Shown: one piece after another, positions 17,287 through 25,657 of the stretch
Layout: each line of letters starts with the position of its first letter
Position numbering within the stretch: position 1 is the first letter of the stretch
Source: Campylobacter sp. MIT 21-1684
GTDB lineage: Bacteria > Campylobacterota > Campylobacteria > Campylobacterales > Campylobacteraceae
Direction of reading: 5' to 3'
Assembly: GCF_026241315.1 (NCBI RefSeq)
Contig: NZ_JAPHNA010000003.1
Location: forward strand, 86,568-150,567
DNA length: 64,000 bases
The notes under the pieces: model-generated
Seen by the model: the letters and a program-made list of their open reading frames with translations, nothing else
The model's database searches: none
What the model was told of the DNA's origin: nothing
Translations under genes and position numbers: made by a program

Positions 17287-17309
17287 AAAAAGCACAAATT
17301 GTGCTTTTT
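17287..17309 (-). terminator. Intrinsic terminator of dapD
   Basis: Perfect 11-bp stem AAAAAGCACAA / TTGTGCTTTTT with a single-base loop, overlapping the last bases of the dapD stop. The stem's T-rich half acts as the terminator tract. It would also work for transcripts from the opposite direction. Confidence 0.75.
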
Positions 17310-18468
17310 AATGCAAGGCTTTGTTAAGCTTTATGATTTTTTTATTACAACTTACTATCATCGCACCGCTTATGGAATCTTGTCTAAAATGCAAACCATT
17401 TAAACCTTGAAGTTCTTTAGCTTTATAGATTTCTTTGTCGAAACGAAAATGCGGATTCATTTTTTCAAGATTGTGAGCGTCTTGAACAAGAAATTTTGTT
17501 CCCTCAAGGACAGCAATACCAGCATCAACTATGCAATTATCGCCCAAAGGAATTCCTGTAACAGAATTTGCCCCAAGCAAACACGATTTACCAACACTAA
17601 TAGCATTTCCGCTTGTTCCACTCAAAACACCTAAAATAGAAGCTCCTCCTCCTATGTCACTTCCTTCGCCTACCACAGCACTTGAACTAATGCGACCCTC
17701 AACCATACAAGCACCTGTTGTACCTGCATTAAAATTCACATAACTTGCCCCGGGCATTATTGTTGTACCTGCTGCTAAAACCGCTCCCATACGTACTTTA
17801 GAGCTTTCAAGAATGCGAGTATTGTCTTCAGGTATAATGTGGGCTAAAAAACGTGGAAATTTATCGACAAAATCGATTTTTGGATATTGATTACTCATTT
17901 TAAGACGCATTTCATTGGCTCGTAAGAATTCAAGCTCTATTGGTTTGTCATCGCTCCAAGCGACATTGCTTAAAAGTCCAAAAGCTCCATTTAAATTGAG
18001 ACTTCGTAAAGGTGCTTTTTTACTTGAAAGTAGGTATAATTTCAAATAGATTGTTTCGACACTCAAAGGTTCTTTGTCTTCAAACAAACATACAAAAGCG
18101 AATTCATCGTCTTTAAATTTTTCTTTAATAATTTTGAGCATATCGATATTTTTATGTCCTTCTTCATTGAGAAAAGGACAAAAACACGAAAGAGCAAATT
18201 CTATATCTTCAAGTTTTAAGCATTGAGTAAATTCGCTTTTGCTAAAATCAATTTCAATTCCTCTTTGCATAAAAGCCTCAAGCATAATCGCAGCCGAACC
18301 ATAATTTTGCTCATAATTGACAAAAGCAAAAGAGGCTTGGAGAATTTTATTTTTATGAATTTGACCTCTATCAAGCCTTGCTATACCAAAGGCTTTGGGC
18401 TTTTTATAACCCTTTTTTTGTTCTATTTGTTTCACAAAAAGTACAAATTCTTCTTTTGTTGTTATCAT
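17308..18468 (-). CDS. dapD: Tetrahydrodipicolinate N-succinyltransferase
   Basis: Lysine/diaminopimelate pathway enzyme that succinylates tetrahydrodipicolinate using succinyl-CoA; 386 residues, the long class of DapD found in Campylobacter. The C-terminal half is a left-handed beta-helix of hexapeptide repeats (VRMGAVLAAGTTIMPGASYV, GACMVEGRISSSAVVGEGS, then GGGASILGVLSG, about residues 225-330). The N-terminal part is a helical trimerisation domain. It is followed by a terminator, and mrp lies 23 bases upstream on the same strand. Diaminopimelate is needed for peptidoglycan cross-links. Confidence 0.95.
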   Translation of the reverse strand: MITTKEEFVLFVKQIEQKKGYKKPKAFGIARLDRGQIHKNKILQASFAFVNYEQNYGSAAIMLEAFMQRGIEIDFSKSEFTQCLKLEDIEFALSCFCPFLNEEGHKNIDMLKIIKEKFKDDEFAFVCLFEDKEPLSVETIYLKLYLLSSKKAPLRSLNLNGAFGLLSNVAWSDDKPIELEFLRANEMRLKMSNQYPKIDFVDKFPRFLAHIIPEDNTRILESSKVRMGAVLAAGTTIMPGASYVNFNAGTTGACMVEGRISSSAVVGEGSDIGGGASILGVLSGTSGNAISVGKSCLLGANSVTGIPLGDNCIVDAGIAVLEGTKFLVQDAHNLEKMNPHFRFDKEIYKAKELQGLNGLHFRQDSISGAMIVSCNKKIIKLNKALH

Positions 18469-18491
18469 TTTTTTCCTTATTTTGTAAAAAT

Positions 18492-19580
18492 TTATTCAGA
18501 GCAAGCACTTTTACCATTCATTACAGGTTGAATAGCAGCATTATCACCTTTGCCATTTTTTTCCATAAAATCCCAAAGTTTCTCTGCTGCACTCATATAT
18601 CTCTTAGCACTTACACTTTCGGGTTGGTAAAAACTCACAGGTTTTCCCTCATCACCACCTTGTCGCACAGACATTTCAAGCGGAATTTGAGCAAGGACTT
18701 CACTGTTATATTTTTCAGCCATACCCAAAGCCGTACCTTTTCCAAAAATCTCATATTCTTTGCCATTATCAGGGCATAAAAATCCACTCATATTTTCAAT
18801 GATTCCAGCTAAAGGAATGTGGAGTTTTTCAAACATATCCAAAGCCCTTGTGCTATCATCTAAAGAAACAAGTTGTGGGGTACTAACACAAACTCCTGCG
18901 CTAATAGGAATACTTTGAGCTGAAGTGATTTGTGCATCGCCTGTTCCGGGTGGCATATCTAAAAACAAAACATCAAGTTCTGGCCAAATCACATCACTTA
19001 AAAGCTGTTCCACAGCTTTCATCACCATAGCTCCTCGCCACATCAAACCCTGACCTTGTTCAATCAACACTCCCATACTCATCATAAAAATTCCGTGCGT
19101 TAAAAGAGGTTTTAGTCTTTGTCCTACAACTTCAGGTTGGCTTTGTGTTTCTGCAAGCATCCTTGGAATATTTGGTCCATAAATGTCAGCATCTAAAAGC
19201 CCTACTTTTTTTCCCATTTTTGCCATAGAAATAGCTAAATTGACAGCACTTGTGCTTTTTCCAACCCCTCCTTTGCCGCTTGAAATCATAACAAAGTATT
19301 TAATTTGTGGAAGCATATTTTTTCCGCTCTTTGAATTGCTCCTCTCTTCTGGAATGTGTGGAGTTTTAATAGCAAGTTCAAAGGCTAAAGGATGCAAAAC
19401 TTCATTGATAGTGCTTCGAAGTTGTTGCACCACTTCTTGATTTGATGAAGGTATTTCAAGCTCGATGAAAGCTTTGTTATTTTTTATTTGTATATCTTTT
19501 ACAAAATGAAAGCTTACAATATCTTTTTCAAAACCCGGATATTTTACACTTTGTAGCTTTTGTAGAATTTGTTCTTTCAT
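18492..19580 (-). CDS. mrp: Mrp/NBP35-type iron-sulfur cluster carrier ATPase
   Basis: P-loop ATPase that carries Fe-S clusters, 362 residues. The N-terminal MIP18/DUF59 domain (about 1-85) is followed by the deviant Walker A SSGKGGVGKST (about 101-111), the LLDADIYGPN switch, and VLFLDMPPGTGDAQ. The usual C-terminal CxxC is reduced: the segment reads NMSGFLCPDNGKEY with one Cys, as I recall for related epsilonproteobacteria. A TAGAAT -10 candidate and an AAGGAA site precede the ATG. Confidence 0.94.
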   Translation of the reverse strand: MKEQILQKLQSVKYPGFEKDIVSFHFVKDIQIKNNKAFIELEIPSSNQEVVQQLRSTINEVLHPLAFELAIKTPHIPEERSNSKSGKNMLPQIKYFVMISSGKGGVGKSTSAVNLAISMAKMGKKVGLLDADIYGPNIPRMLAETQSQPEVVGQRLKPLLTHGIFMMSMGVLIEQGQGLMWRGAMVMKAVEQLLSDVIWPELDVLFLDMPPGTGDAQITSAQSIPISAGVCVSTPQLVSLDDSTRALDMFEKLHIPLAGIIENMSGFLCPDNGKEYEIFGKGTALGMAEKYNSEVLAQIPLEMSVRQGGDEGKPVSFYQPESVSAKRYMSAAEKLWDFMEKNGKGDNAAIQPVMNGKSACSE

Positions 19581-19604
19581 ACAATTTTCCTTTCAAAAGA
19601 AATA

Positions 19605-19610
19605 ATTCTA
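19605..19610 (-). promoter_or_regulatory. Candidate -10 box for mrp-dapD
   Basis: TAGAAT on the minus strand, 24 bases before the mrp start. It diverges from the ispDF promoter in the same 103-base gap. Confidence 0.4.
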
Positions 19611-19643
19611 CTAACAAAAATATAAAATTTAGCTTTTTAAGTG

Positions 19644-19649
19644 TATAAT
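19644..19649 (+). promoter_or_regulatory. Candidate -10 box for the ispDF operon
   Basis: GTGTATAATATGG, an extended -10-like TATAAT 34 bases before the ispDF start; AGAGGT follows at 19675. A second A/T-rich TATAAT-like site is at about 19661, closer to the gene. Confidence 0.55.
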
Positions 19650-19683
19650 ATGGTAACACATTATAATTAAACATAGAGGTATA

Positions 19684-20799
19684 ATGGCAGATATAAGCTT
19701 AATTATGTTAGCAGCTGGGGACTCGACTCGTTTTAATACCGAAGTTAAAAAACAATTTATCCGTCTTGGTAATGACCCGCTTTGGCTTTATGCAACAAAA
19801 CGATTGGGTTCTTTTTATCCTTTTAAAAAAATCATTGTTACTTCAAGTAATGTTGATTATATGAAACGTTTTTGCAAAAGCTATGAAATTATTCAAGGTG
19901 GCACTAGCCGTTCTGATTCTCTAAAAAAAGCTTTGGAATTTGTCGAAAGCGAATTTGTAATGGTGAGTGATGTAGCACGAGTATTAGTCAGTAAAAATGT
20001 TGTTACGCGTTTAATAAAAAATCTTGACAAGGCTGATTGCATTACTCCTGTGCTGAAAATCGCTGACACAACTCTTTTTGAGGATAGGGCACTGCAAAGA
20101 GAAAGAATCAAACTCATTCAAACTCCTCAAATTTCACGTAGCTCTTTGCTTAAAAAAGCTTTAAAACAAAAACAAGAATTTACAGATGATAGCACAGCCA
20201 TAGCCTCTGTTAATGGTAAAATATGGTTTGTTCAAGGCGATGAAAATGCAAGAAAGATTACTTTTAAAGAAGACTTGCATAAACTCCCTTTACAAGCTCC
20301 AAGCGCTGAAATTTTTTGCGGCAATGGTTTTGATGTGCACGAATTTGGAGTAAAAAGACCTTTGCTCTTAGGCGGAATTGAAATACATCCCACTCAAGGA
20401 GTAAAGGCGCACAGCGATGGAGATGTACTCGCTCATTCTTTAACAGATGCACTCCTAGGAGCAGCTTCTTTGGGAGACATAGGAGAGCATTTTCCGGATA
20501 ACAAAGCGGAATTAAAAAATGCTGACTCTATGTCTTTGCTTGCACAAAGTTATACGAAAATCAAAGAATATGGCTTTGAACTTGTCAATGCTGATATTTG
20601 TGTTATAACTCAAGAACCTCGCTTAAAAGAATTCAAAAAGCTCATCATAGAAAAAATTGCTGCAACACTTCAAGTCGATGAATTTCGAATCAATGTCAAA
20701 GCTACTACAACAGAAAAATTAGGATTTATAGGTAGAAAAGAAGGTATAGCGGTGTTAAGTTCTGTAAATTTAAAATATTTTGATTGGACACGGTTATGA
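19684..20799 (+). CDS. ispDF: Bifunctional IspD/IspF isoprenoid (MEP pathway) enzyme
   Basis: Fusion of 2-C-methyl-D-erythritol 4-phosphate cytidylyltransferase and MECDP synthase, 371 residues. The IspD half (about 1-205) opens LIMLAAGDSTRFNTEVKKQF, the CTP-binding motif. The IspF half (about 213-371) opens GFDVHEFG, with Asp and His metal ligands, then LLGGIEI, AHSDGDVLAHSLTDALLGA and ATTTEKLGFIGRKEG. Fused IspDF is usual in Campylobacter and Helicobacter. The stop overlaps the next ATG (ATGA). Confidence 0.97.
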   Translation: MADISLIMLAAGDSTRFNTEVKKQFIRLGNDPLWLYATKRLGSFYPFKKIIVTSSNVDYMKRFCKSYEIIQGGTSRSDSLKKALEFVESEFVMVSDVARVLVSKNVVTRLIKNLDKADCITPVLKIADTTLFEDRALQRERIKLIQTPQISRSSLLKKALKQKQEFTDDSTAIASVNGKIWFVQGDENARKITFKEDLHKLPLQAPSAEIFCGNGFDVHEFGVKRPLLLGGIEIHPTQGVKAHSDGDVLAHSLTDALLGAASLGDIGEHFPDNKAELKNADSMSLLAQSYTKIKEYGFELVNADICVITQEPRLKEFKKLIIEKIAATLQVDEFRINVKATTTEKLGFIGRKEGIAVLSSVNLKYFDWTRL

Positions 20800-21680
20800 A
20801 AGTTTTAATTATAGAAAATGAAATTTATTTAGCTCAAAGCATTAGTATTAAACTTAGCGATGTTGGTTATACCTGTGAGATTGTTAGCTCTATTGATGAA
20901 CTTCATACGGATAAACATTATGATATAATCCTGCTTTCAACTAATACAAGTAATTTTTTAAAAGCTGTACAACAATTTAGATATAGCATAGTTATCTTGC
21001 TCATCTCATACATAAGTACTGATACAGTTTCAAATCCGCTCAAACTTGGAGCAAGTGATTACATACAAAAACCTTTTATGATAGAAGAATTGATACGAAA
21101 AATCAAGCACTATCAAAACTACCAAAAACTAAGTATTCTCAATAAAGCTTATGAAAATTACATCAAATCAAAACTCAAAGCCATTGCTGTTCCTGAATGC
21201 AATTTTAAAAAACTCAAACTCCCTTTGGTGTTAAAATCAAACAAACAAAACTCAGCTGATGCCTTTGTTTTTGCCTATGTTGAAGAATGCGATGTAACGC
21301 TTTCTTATATTGATCTTTCATCAAGCAATGCAGTTGAAAAAGTACTTAAACTTCCAAATCACAATGGTGTCTTATTTTTAAGTAATTTTCAAATTTTGAA
21401 AAATGGTGAAAAAGAAAAAATTAAAGAATACATTGCTAATAAAAACGTCCTTATACATACAAGTACAAACAATGAATTAGATTTTCAATGCATTAATCTC
21501 AACGATAATGAAAAAAATATAAACAGCAATGAAATTCTCACTATAGATGAATATGTCAAATTTGTCATCTTAACTTATCAAAACATCTTTCCCGACACTG
21601 ATCTTTCAAAAAAACTCGGTATTTCTCGTAAATCTTTATGGGAAAAAAGGAAAAAATATGAAATCAGCAAGAAAAAATAA
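20796..21680 (+). CDS. Atypical orphan response regulator (HP1021/Cj1608-type)
   Basis: A 294-residue regulator. The N-terminal receiver-like domain begins MKVLIIENEIYLAQSISIKL, but the usual phosphoacceptor Asp is replaced: the strand reads DIILLSTNTSN, with Ser where Asp is expected. The Lys of the KPF motif (YIQKPF) is retained. The C-terminus ends in a Fis-like helix-turn-helix (LSKKLGISRKSLWEKRKKYE). Homologues HP1021 and Cj1608 bind the replication origin and control gene expression independently of phosphorylation. I chose the ATG that overlaps the ispDF stop. Confidence 0.88.
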   Translation: MKVLIIENEIYLAQSISIKLSDVGYTCEIVSSIDELHTDKHYDIILLSTNTSNFLKAVQQFRYSIVILLISYISTDTVSNPLKLGASDYIQKPFMIEELIRKIKHYQNYQKLSILNKAYENYIKSKLKAIAVPECNFKKLKLPLVLKSNKQNSADAFVFAYVEECDVTLSYIDLSSSNAVEKVLKLPNHNGVLFLSNFQILKNGEKEKIKEYIANKNVLIHTSTNNELDFQCINLNDNEKNINSNEILTIDEYVKFVILTYQNIFPDTDLSKKLGISRKSLWEKRKKYEISKKK

Positions 21681-22818
21681 AAGCTTAACAATAGATAAAA
21701 ACGAATTTGGAATACTTTCGCTGATTAAAGAAGGTTTGCTTAGTTCTTGTACGCATTTAATGACTCAAAAAGAAAGCGAAGAAGTACTTAAAACAGGAAA
21801 ATTCAACAAAGAAAACCTCCCTTATCCTTTAAGCTTTGCTCCAAAAATCAAAGAAGAAACACTAAAAGAATTGCGTGCTGGGAGCAGGTGTGAGCTTGTT
21901 TTAGACGATGTAAAAGTTGGTCATATACAGCTAGGAAGTAAATTTAAAAACAATCATAATTTTTCAACTATTTTTAGCCCAAATGTTTGTTCAATAGAAA
22001 ATAAAAGTGGAATTTGTTTGAGTGGAGAAATTGAAATTTATGATTGTGAAATAAAAAAACTCAAAGAGGATTTTCATAGAACAAAAAAGAATTTAAATGC
22101 AAAGAAAATCACTGCCTTGGTTTCAAGCTTTGATCCTCTGCACAGAGCACACGAGAGGATATTTCGTTGGACTATTGATAAAGCTGATTTAGTTGTAGTA
22201 TTTTTAGTGGAATCTTTTAACACAAATGGTTTTGATTTTGAGCTTAAACAGAAATATCTTAAAAGATTCATTCAAAGCTATTTACCGCCTGATAGAATTT
22301 TTGTTTTTCCTTTAAAACATATTGATATTTTCCACGCCCACCTTAATCCTGCACTTGAAAGCATACTTGCAAAAAATCTTGGTTGTACAAAACTTGTTGT
22401 TGGGCAACTTCATACCGGACTTGGAATGTTCTATGATGAAAACCAACCAAAAACTATACTTGATGAGTACTCTAAAAATTATGGCATAGAAGTCATTGTT
22501 CTTCCTGAATTTGTTTTCTGTAATGAATGCAGAATGATAGTGAGTACCAAATCCTGCCCTCACGGTTCGCACCATCATATGCATTATAGAAGTGATTCTT
22601 TAAAAGATTTATTGCGAGCAGGTATTATTCCTCCGGCCGTTTTTGTGCGTAAAGAAGTCTCAAGTATGATTTTAGCTTCACTTTTTCCAAACCGCTTCCG
22701 CAATATGCAAAAAATCTACAACAATCTTTTCCCAACAGAAGGCATTTTAGAATACAAAAAAGACGAAGAATTTTATCAAAAACTTTTAGAAATTCACCAA
22801 ATGTCTTATATGGTCTAA
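21658..22818 (+). CDS. Sulfate adenylyltransferase-like protein (Cj1609-like)
   Basis: A 386-residue nucleotidyltransferase-fold protein resembling ATP sulfurylase, which makes adenosine 5'-phosphosulfate from ATP and sulfate. The active-site HxxH-like motif appears as DPLHRAHERIFRW (about residues 158-170), with a QLHTG-type loop near residue 255 and a C-terminal SATs-type HYRSDSLKDLLRAG segment. A Cys/His-rich patch (CNECRMIVSTKSCPHGSHHH, about 288-307) could bind zinc. Its start overlaps the regulator gene by 23 bases. The enzyme activity is inferred from family similarity only. Confidence 0.8.
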   Translation: MKSARKNKSLTIDKNEFGILSLIKEGLLSSCTHLMTQKESEEVLKTGKFNKENLPYPLSFAPKIKEETLKELRAGSRCELVLDDVKVGHIQLGSKFKNNHNFSTIFSPNVCSIENKSGICLSGEIEIYDCEIKKLKEDFHRTKKNLNAKKITALVSSFDPLHRAHERIFRWTIDKADLVVVFLVESFNTNGFDFELKQKYLKRFIQSYLPPDRIFVFPLKHIDIFHAHLNPALESILAKNLGCTKLVVGQLHTGLGMFYDENQPKTILDEYSKNYGIEVIVLPEFVFCNECRMIVSTKSCPHGSHHHMHYRSDSLKDLLRAGIIPPAVFVRKEVSSMILASLFPNRFRNMQKIYNNLFPTEGILEYKKDEEFYQKLLEIHQMSYMV

Positions 22819-22837
22819 AACATCTCTAAGGATTAGT

Positions 22838-23338
22838 ATGCAAAAACTTTTTTTAACCTTTTTTTATTCAGGTTCTTTTAAGAAAGCACCCGGTACTTGT
22901 GGTACAATAGCGGCTTTAATTCCTGCTTTTTTTATACTCAAATACTTAAGCACAAGCACTTTATTTTTATTGAGCGTTTTGATCTTTGTTGTTAGCATTC
23001 GTATTATCGATGAATATGAAAGCAGGGCAAAGATCCACGATGATAAACATATAGTCATTGATGAAGTTGCTGGCGTTTTTTTCGCTCTCTCTCTTGCTAG
23101 TAGTGGGGCAAATACTGTCGGGTGTTTTTTTCTTGCCTTCTTTTTTTTCCGATTTTTTGACATTACAAAACCTTCTATCATAGGCACTGTTGATAAAAGA
23201 GTTAAAGGTGGTTTAGGAGTAATGCTTGATGATATGCTAGCTGGACTTTTTGCTGGACTTTTAAGCCTCGTGTTGTATGGATTCTTATCAAAATTTGGGC
23301 TTGTAATGTGGGATATAAACTTGAATGATTTATTTTAA
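22838..23338 (+). CDS. pgpA: Phosphatidylglycerophosphatase A
   Basis: Inner-membrane phosphatase of phosphatidylglycerol synthesis, 166 residues with about four hydrophobic segments. The family hallmarks GSFKKAPGTCGTIAAL (N-terminus), DDKHIVIDEVAGVFFAL (about 67-83, acidic metal site), FRFFDITKP and GGLGVMLDDMLAGLFAG are all present. It is 19 bases after the preceding gene in the same direction. Confidence 0.94.
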   Translation: MQKLFLTFFYSGSFKKAPGTCGTIAALIPAFFILKYLSTSTLFLLSVLIFVVSIRIIDEYESRAKIHDDKHIVIDEVAGVFFALSLASSGANTVGCFFLAFFFFRFFDITKPSIIGTVDKRVKGGLGVMLDDMLAGLFAGLLSLVLYGFLSKFGLVMWDINLNDLF

Positions 23339-23377
23339 AATTCTGCTTAAATTAATTGAATTTTAATTTTATTCCTA

Positions 23378-23383
23378 TATAAT
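23378..23383 (+). promoter_or_regulatory. Candidate -10 box for rpsT-prfA
   Basis: TATAAT, 32 bases before rpsT, followed by an AAAGGA ribosome-binding site at about 23402. The upstream DNA is T-rich. Confidence 0.6.
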
Positions 23384-23414
23384 CTTAGCTTACAATTTTA
23401 TAAAGGAAAAAAGA

Positions 23415-23681
23415 ATGGCGAATCACAAATCTGCTGAAAAAAGAGCAAGACAAACAATAAAAAAGACTCAAAGAAACAGATTTTATAGAACACGATTAAA
23501 AAACATTACCAAAGCAGTTTATGAAGCAGTGGCAAGCGGTGATAAAACAACTGCAAACGAAGCCTTTAAAACAGCCAATAAAAGCATACATTCTATGGTG
23601 GGACGCGGTTTTTTAAAAAAACAAACAGCAGCGCGTCGCGTTAGTCGTTTAGCACTTTTAGTCAATAAAATTGCTAATTAA
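23415..23681 (+). CDS. rpsT: 30S ribosomal protein S20
   Basis: An 88-residue, strongly basic primary 16S rRNA-binding protein. The family start [20 protein letters not shown] and the C-terminal [20 protein letters not shown] are intact. The next gene, prfA, starts directly at the stop, so the two are cotranscribed. Confidence 0.98.
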   Translation: MANHKSAEKRARQTIKKTQRNRFYRTRLKNITKAVYEAVASGDKTTANEAFKTANKSIHSMVGRGFLKKQTAARRVSRLALLVNKIAN

Positions 23682-24746
23682 ATGCTAGCTGCAAAACTTC
23701 AACCTTTTCTTAAACACTATGAAGAACTCAATACTTTTCTTAACGATGAGAATGTTATCAATGATGTTGCTAAAATAACTGCACTCTCTAAAGAACAAAA
23801 AAATTTAGAACCCCTTATCCTCAAAGCAAGAGATTATCTTCAAACCTTAGAGCATATTGAACAAAACAAAGATTTAATGCACGATAGCGAACTTGGAGAG
23901 CTTGCAAAGGAAGAGCTTAAGAATTTAGAAGAAAGAAGAATACAACTTGAAGAAGAAATTAAAATCTTACTTGTACCAAAAGATCCCAATGATGAAAAAA
24001 ATATCTTCCTTGAAATCCGTGCTGGAACAGGGGGAGATGAAGCTTCACTCTTTGTTGGGGATTTAGTTAAAGCTTACGCAAGATATGCACAGAATTTGGG
24101 ATATAAATTTGAGATTGTAAGCTCAAGCGAAGGCGGTGCTGGAGGTTTTAAAGAGATTATCATACTCATACAAGGAGAAAGAGCATATTCAAAACTCAAA
24201 TTTGAAGGTGGTACACACAGGGTACAACGCGTACCTCAAACAGAATCTCAAGGCAGAATCCATACTTCAGCTATCACAGTCGCTGTTATGCCTGAACTTG
24301 ATGATTCAGAGATACAAATTAATCCAAATGATTTAAAAATCGATGTGATGCGTTCAAGCGGACACGGTGGTCAAAGCGTGAATACAACAGATTCCGCGGT
24401 TAGAATTACTCATATTCCAACAGGTTTAGTTGTAGTCAATCAAGATGGCAAATCTCAACATAAAAATAAAGAAAGTGCTATGAAAGTGCTTAAAGCAAGA
24501 CTTTATGATATGCAAGAGAGTGAGCGTTTAGAGAAAGAAAGTCAAACAAGAAAGATGCAAGTTGGTAGTGGCGATAGAAGTGAGCGGATTCGCACTTATA
24601 ATTTTCCACAAAATCGTATAAGCGAACATCGAATCAATCTCACTCTTTATAGACTTGAAGCCATTATGCAGGATGGACTCTTTGATGAAATAATAGAACC
24701 TTTAACCGCCCACTATCGAGCTTTAGCTCTAAGTGAACAAAACTAG
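23682..24746 (+). CDS. prfA: Peptide chain release factor 1
   Basis: Terminates translation at UAA/UAG codons; 354 residues. The universally conserved GGQ ([18 protein letters not shown], about residue 225) and the domain-2 codon-recognition region are present. Its activity on UAG is relevant because the nearby chuA gene carries a premature UAG. The 3' end overlaps the convergent chuZ by 4 bases. Confidence 0.97.
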   Translation: MLAAKLQPFLKHYEELNTFLNDENVINDVAKITALSKEQKNLEPLILKARDYLQTLEHIEQNKDLMHDSELGELAKEELKNLEERRIQLEEEIKILLVPKDPNDEKNIFLEIRAGTGGDEASLFVGDLVKAYARYAQNLGYKFEIVSSSEGGAGGFKEIIILIQGERAYSKLKFEGGTHRVQRVPQTESQGRIHTSAITVAVMPELDDSEIQINPNDLKIDVMRSSGHGGQSVNTTDSAVRITHIPTGLVVVNQDGKSQHKNKESAMKVLKARLYDMQESERLEKESQTRKMQVGSGDRSERIRTYNFPQNRISEHRINLTLYRLEAIMQDGLFDEIIEPLTAHYRALALSEQN

Positions 24747-25486
24747 GTTTTGTGTGGCATTTTAGCTCCCACTTGCGTTATTTCACCTGTATTGCTTATA
24801 TCGAAAGCTTGTCCAAAACCCTTCACAAAACGACCTTTTCCAAATTCGAAACGTATAAGGTGAAAATCAAGCATAGCTCGTATAGTTTTTATACCGTTTG
24901 CACCGCCTGTCTGCCTCTCAAATTCATCGAAAACTTGATCGAATAGTTTGCCCCTTTCAACAAAACTTGCCTTGACTCTATAACGAAGTCTTTTTCTTAA
25001 AATTGGAGAAACAGCTTTACTTTCATCTTCTAAGAACATTGCTTCTATATTTTCAGGGTAATTTTTAATGGCAGCAAAATGCTCACTCACTTCACTAATA
25101 TAAATAAAATCTCCAAACTCACTACGTACAAAAGGAGCATAAGAGCATATCACTTGTGAATGTGTATTGATAGTAGCTAAACACACAGAATGAAAACTCA
25201 TAATAAAGTCGTTTATCTCTTTTTGTAGATCTGAAAAATTGTGCTCTGCTTTTGCATCCATACATAGCTGTATGATTGTTTGTTTTATTGTATTTTCATC
25301 AGCTTTATTTGGGAATGGTATATGTAACTTTTCTTTCATATTATACACTATATCTAAACCCTCGAAATCAACATTTTCAAGGAAAACGTCTTTGATTTCT
25401 TTTTGTTTGCCAAATTTTCTGCACAAATCGATTAAATTTGAAGTATGATGCTCATTCATATGAGAGAGAATGTCGGCGAAATTCAT
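24743..25486 (-). CDS. chuZ: Heme oxygenase, HugZ/ChuZ family
   Basis: Degrades heme to release iron; 247 residues with the split-barrel flavin-like fold of HugZ. I placed the start at 25486 ([20 protein letters not shown]), where AAAGGAGAA precedes. The frame remains open to 25540 without a better site. The region [24 protein letters not shown] is the core barrel strand. Divergently placed from chuA, with a Fur-box-like sequence between, so both are probably iron-repressed. It is intact even though the cognate receptor is not. Confidence 0.92.
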   Translation of the reverse strand: MNFADILSHMNEHHTSNLIDLCRKFGKQKEIKDVFLENVDFEGLDIVYNMKEKLHIPFPNKADENTIKQTIIQLCMDAKAEHNFSDLQKEINDFIMSFHSVCLATINTHSQVICSYAPFVRSEFGDFIYISEVSEHFAAIKNYPENIEAMFLEDESKAVSPILRKRLRYRVKASFVERGKLFDQVFDEFERQTGGANGIKTIRAMLDFHLIRFEFGKGRFVKGFGQAFDISNTGEITQVGAKMPHKT

Positions 25487-25614
25487 TTTTTCTCCTTTGT
25501 TTTGATGAAAAATTCCATTAAAAATGGTATTAGTTATCATATCAAACTCTTCTTAATAAAAGAATTATTTTCTATTTATTCAGGTTTATTTAAAATAAAT
25601 TTCACTATATTTTT

Positions 25615-25640
25615 TATAATTTAATGATATTTATTATCGT
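25615..25640 (+). promoter_or_regulatory. chuA promoter with a Fur-box-like site
   Basis: TATAAT at 25615-25620 is followed immediately by TTAATGATATTTATTATCGT, which partly matches the palindromic Fur consensus (GATAATGATAATCATTATC). It would sit over the transcription start of chuA and near that of chuZ. AAGGAG precedes a TTG start. Confidence 0.5.
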
Positions 25641-25657
25641 TTTTAAGGAGTGGAATT

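Noticed and set aside
18492..19580. Loss of the second Cys of the Mrp CxxC motif as a sign of decay
   Set aside because: The rest of the ATPase is intact and the same substitution is, as I recall, shared by related Campylobacter proteins.
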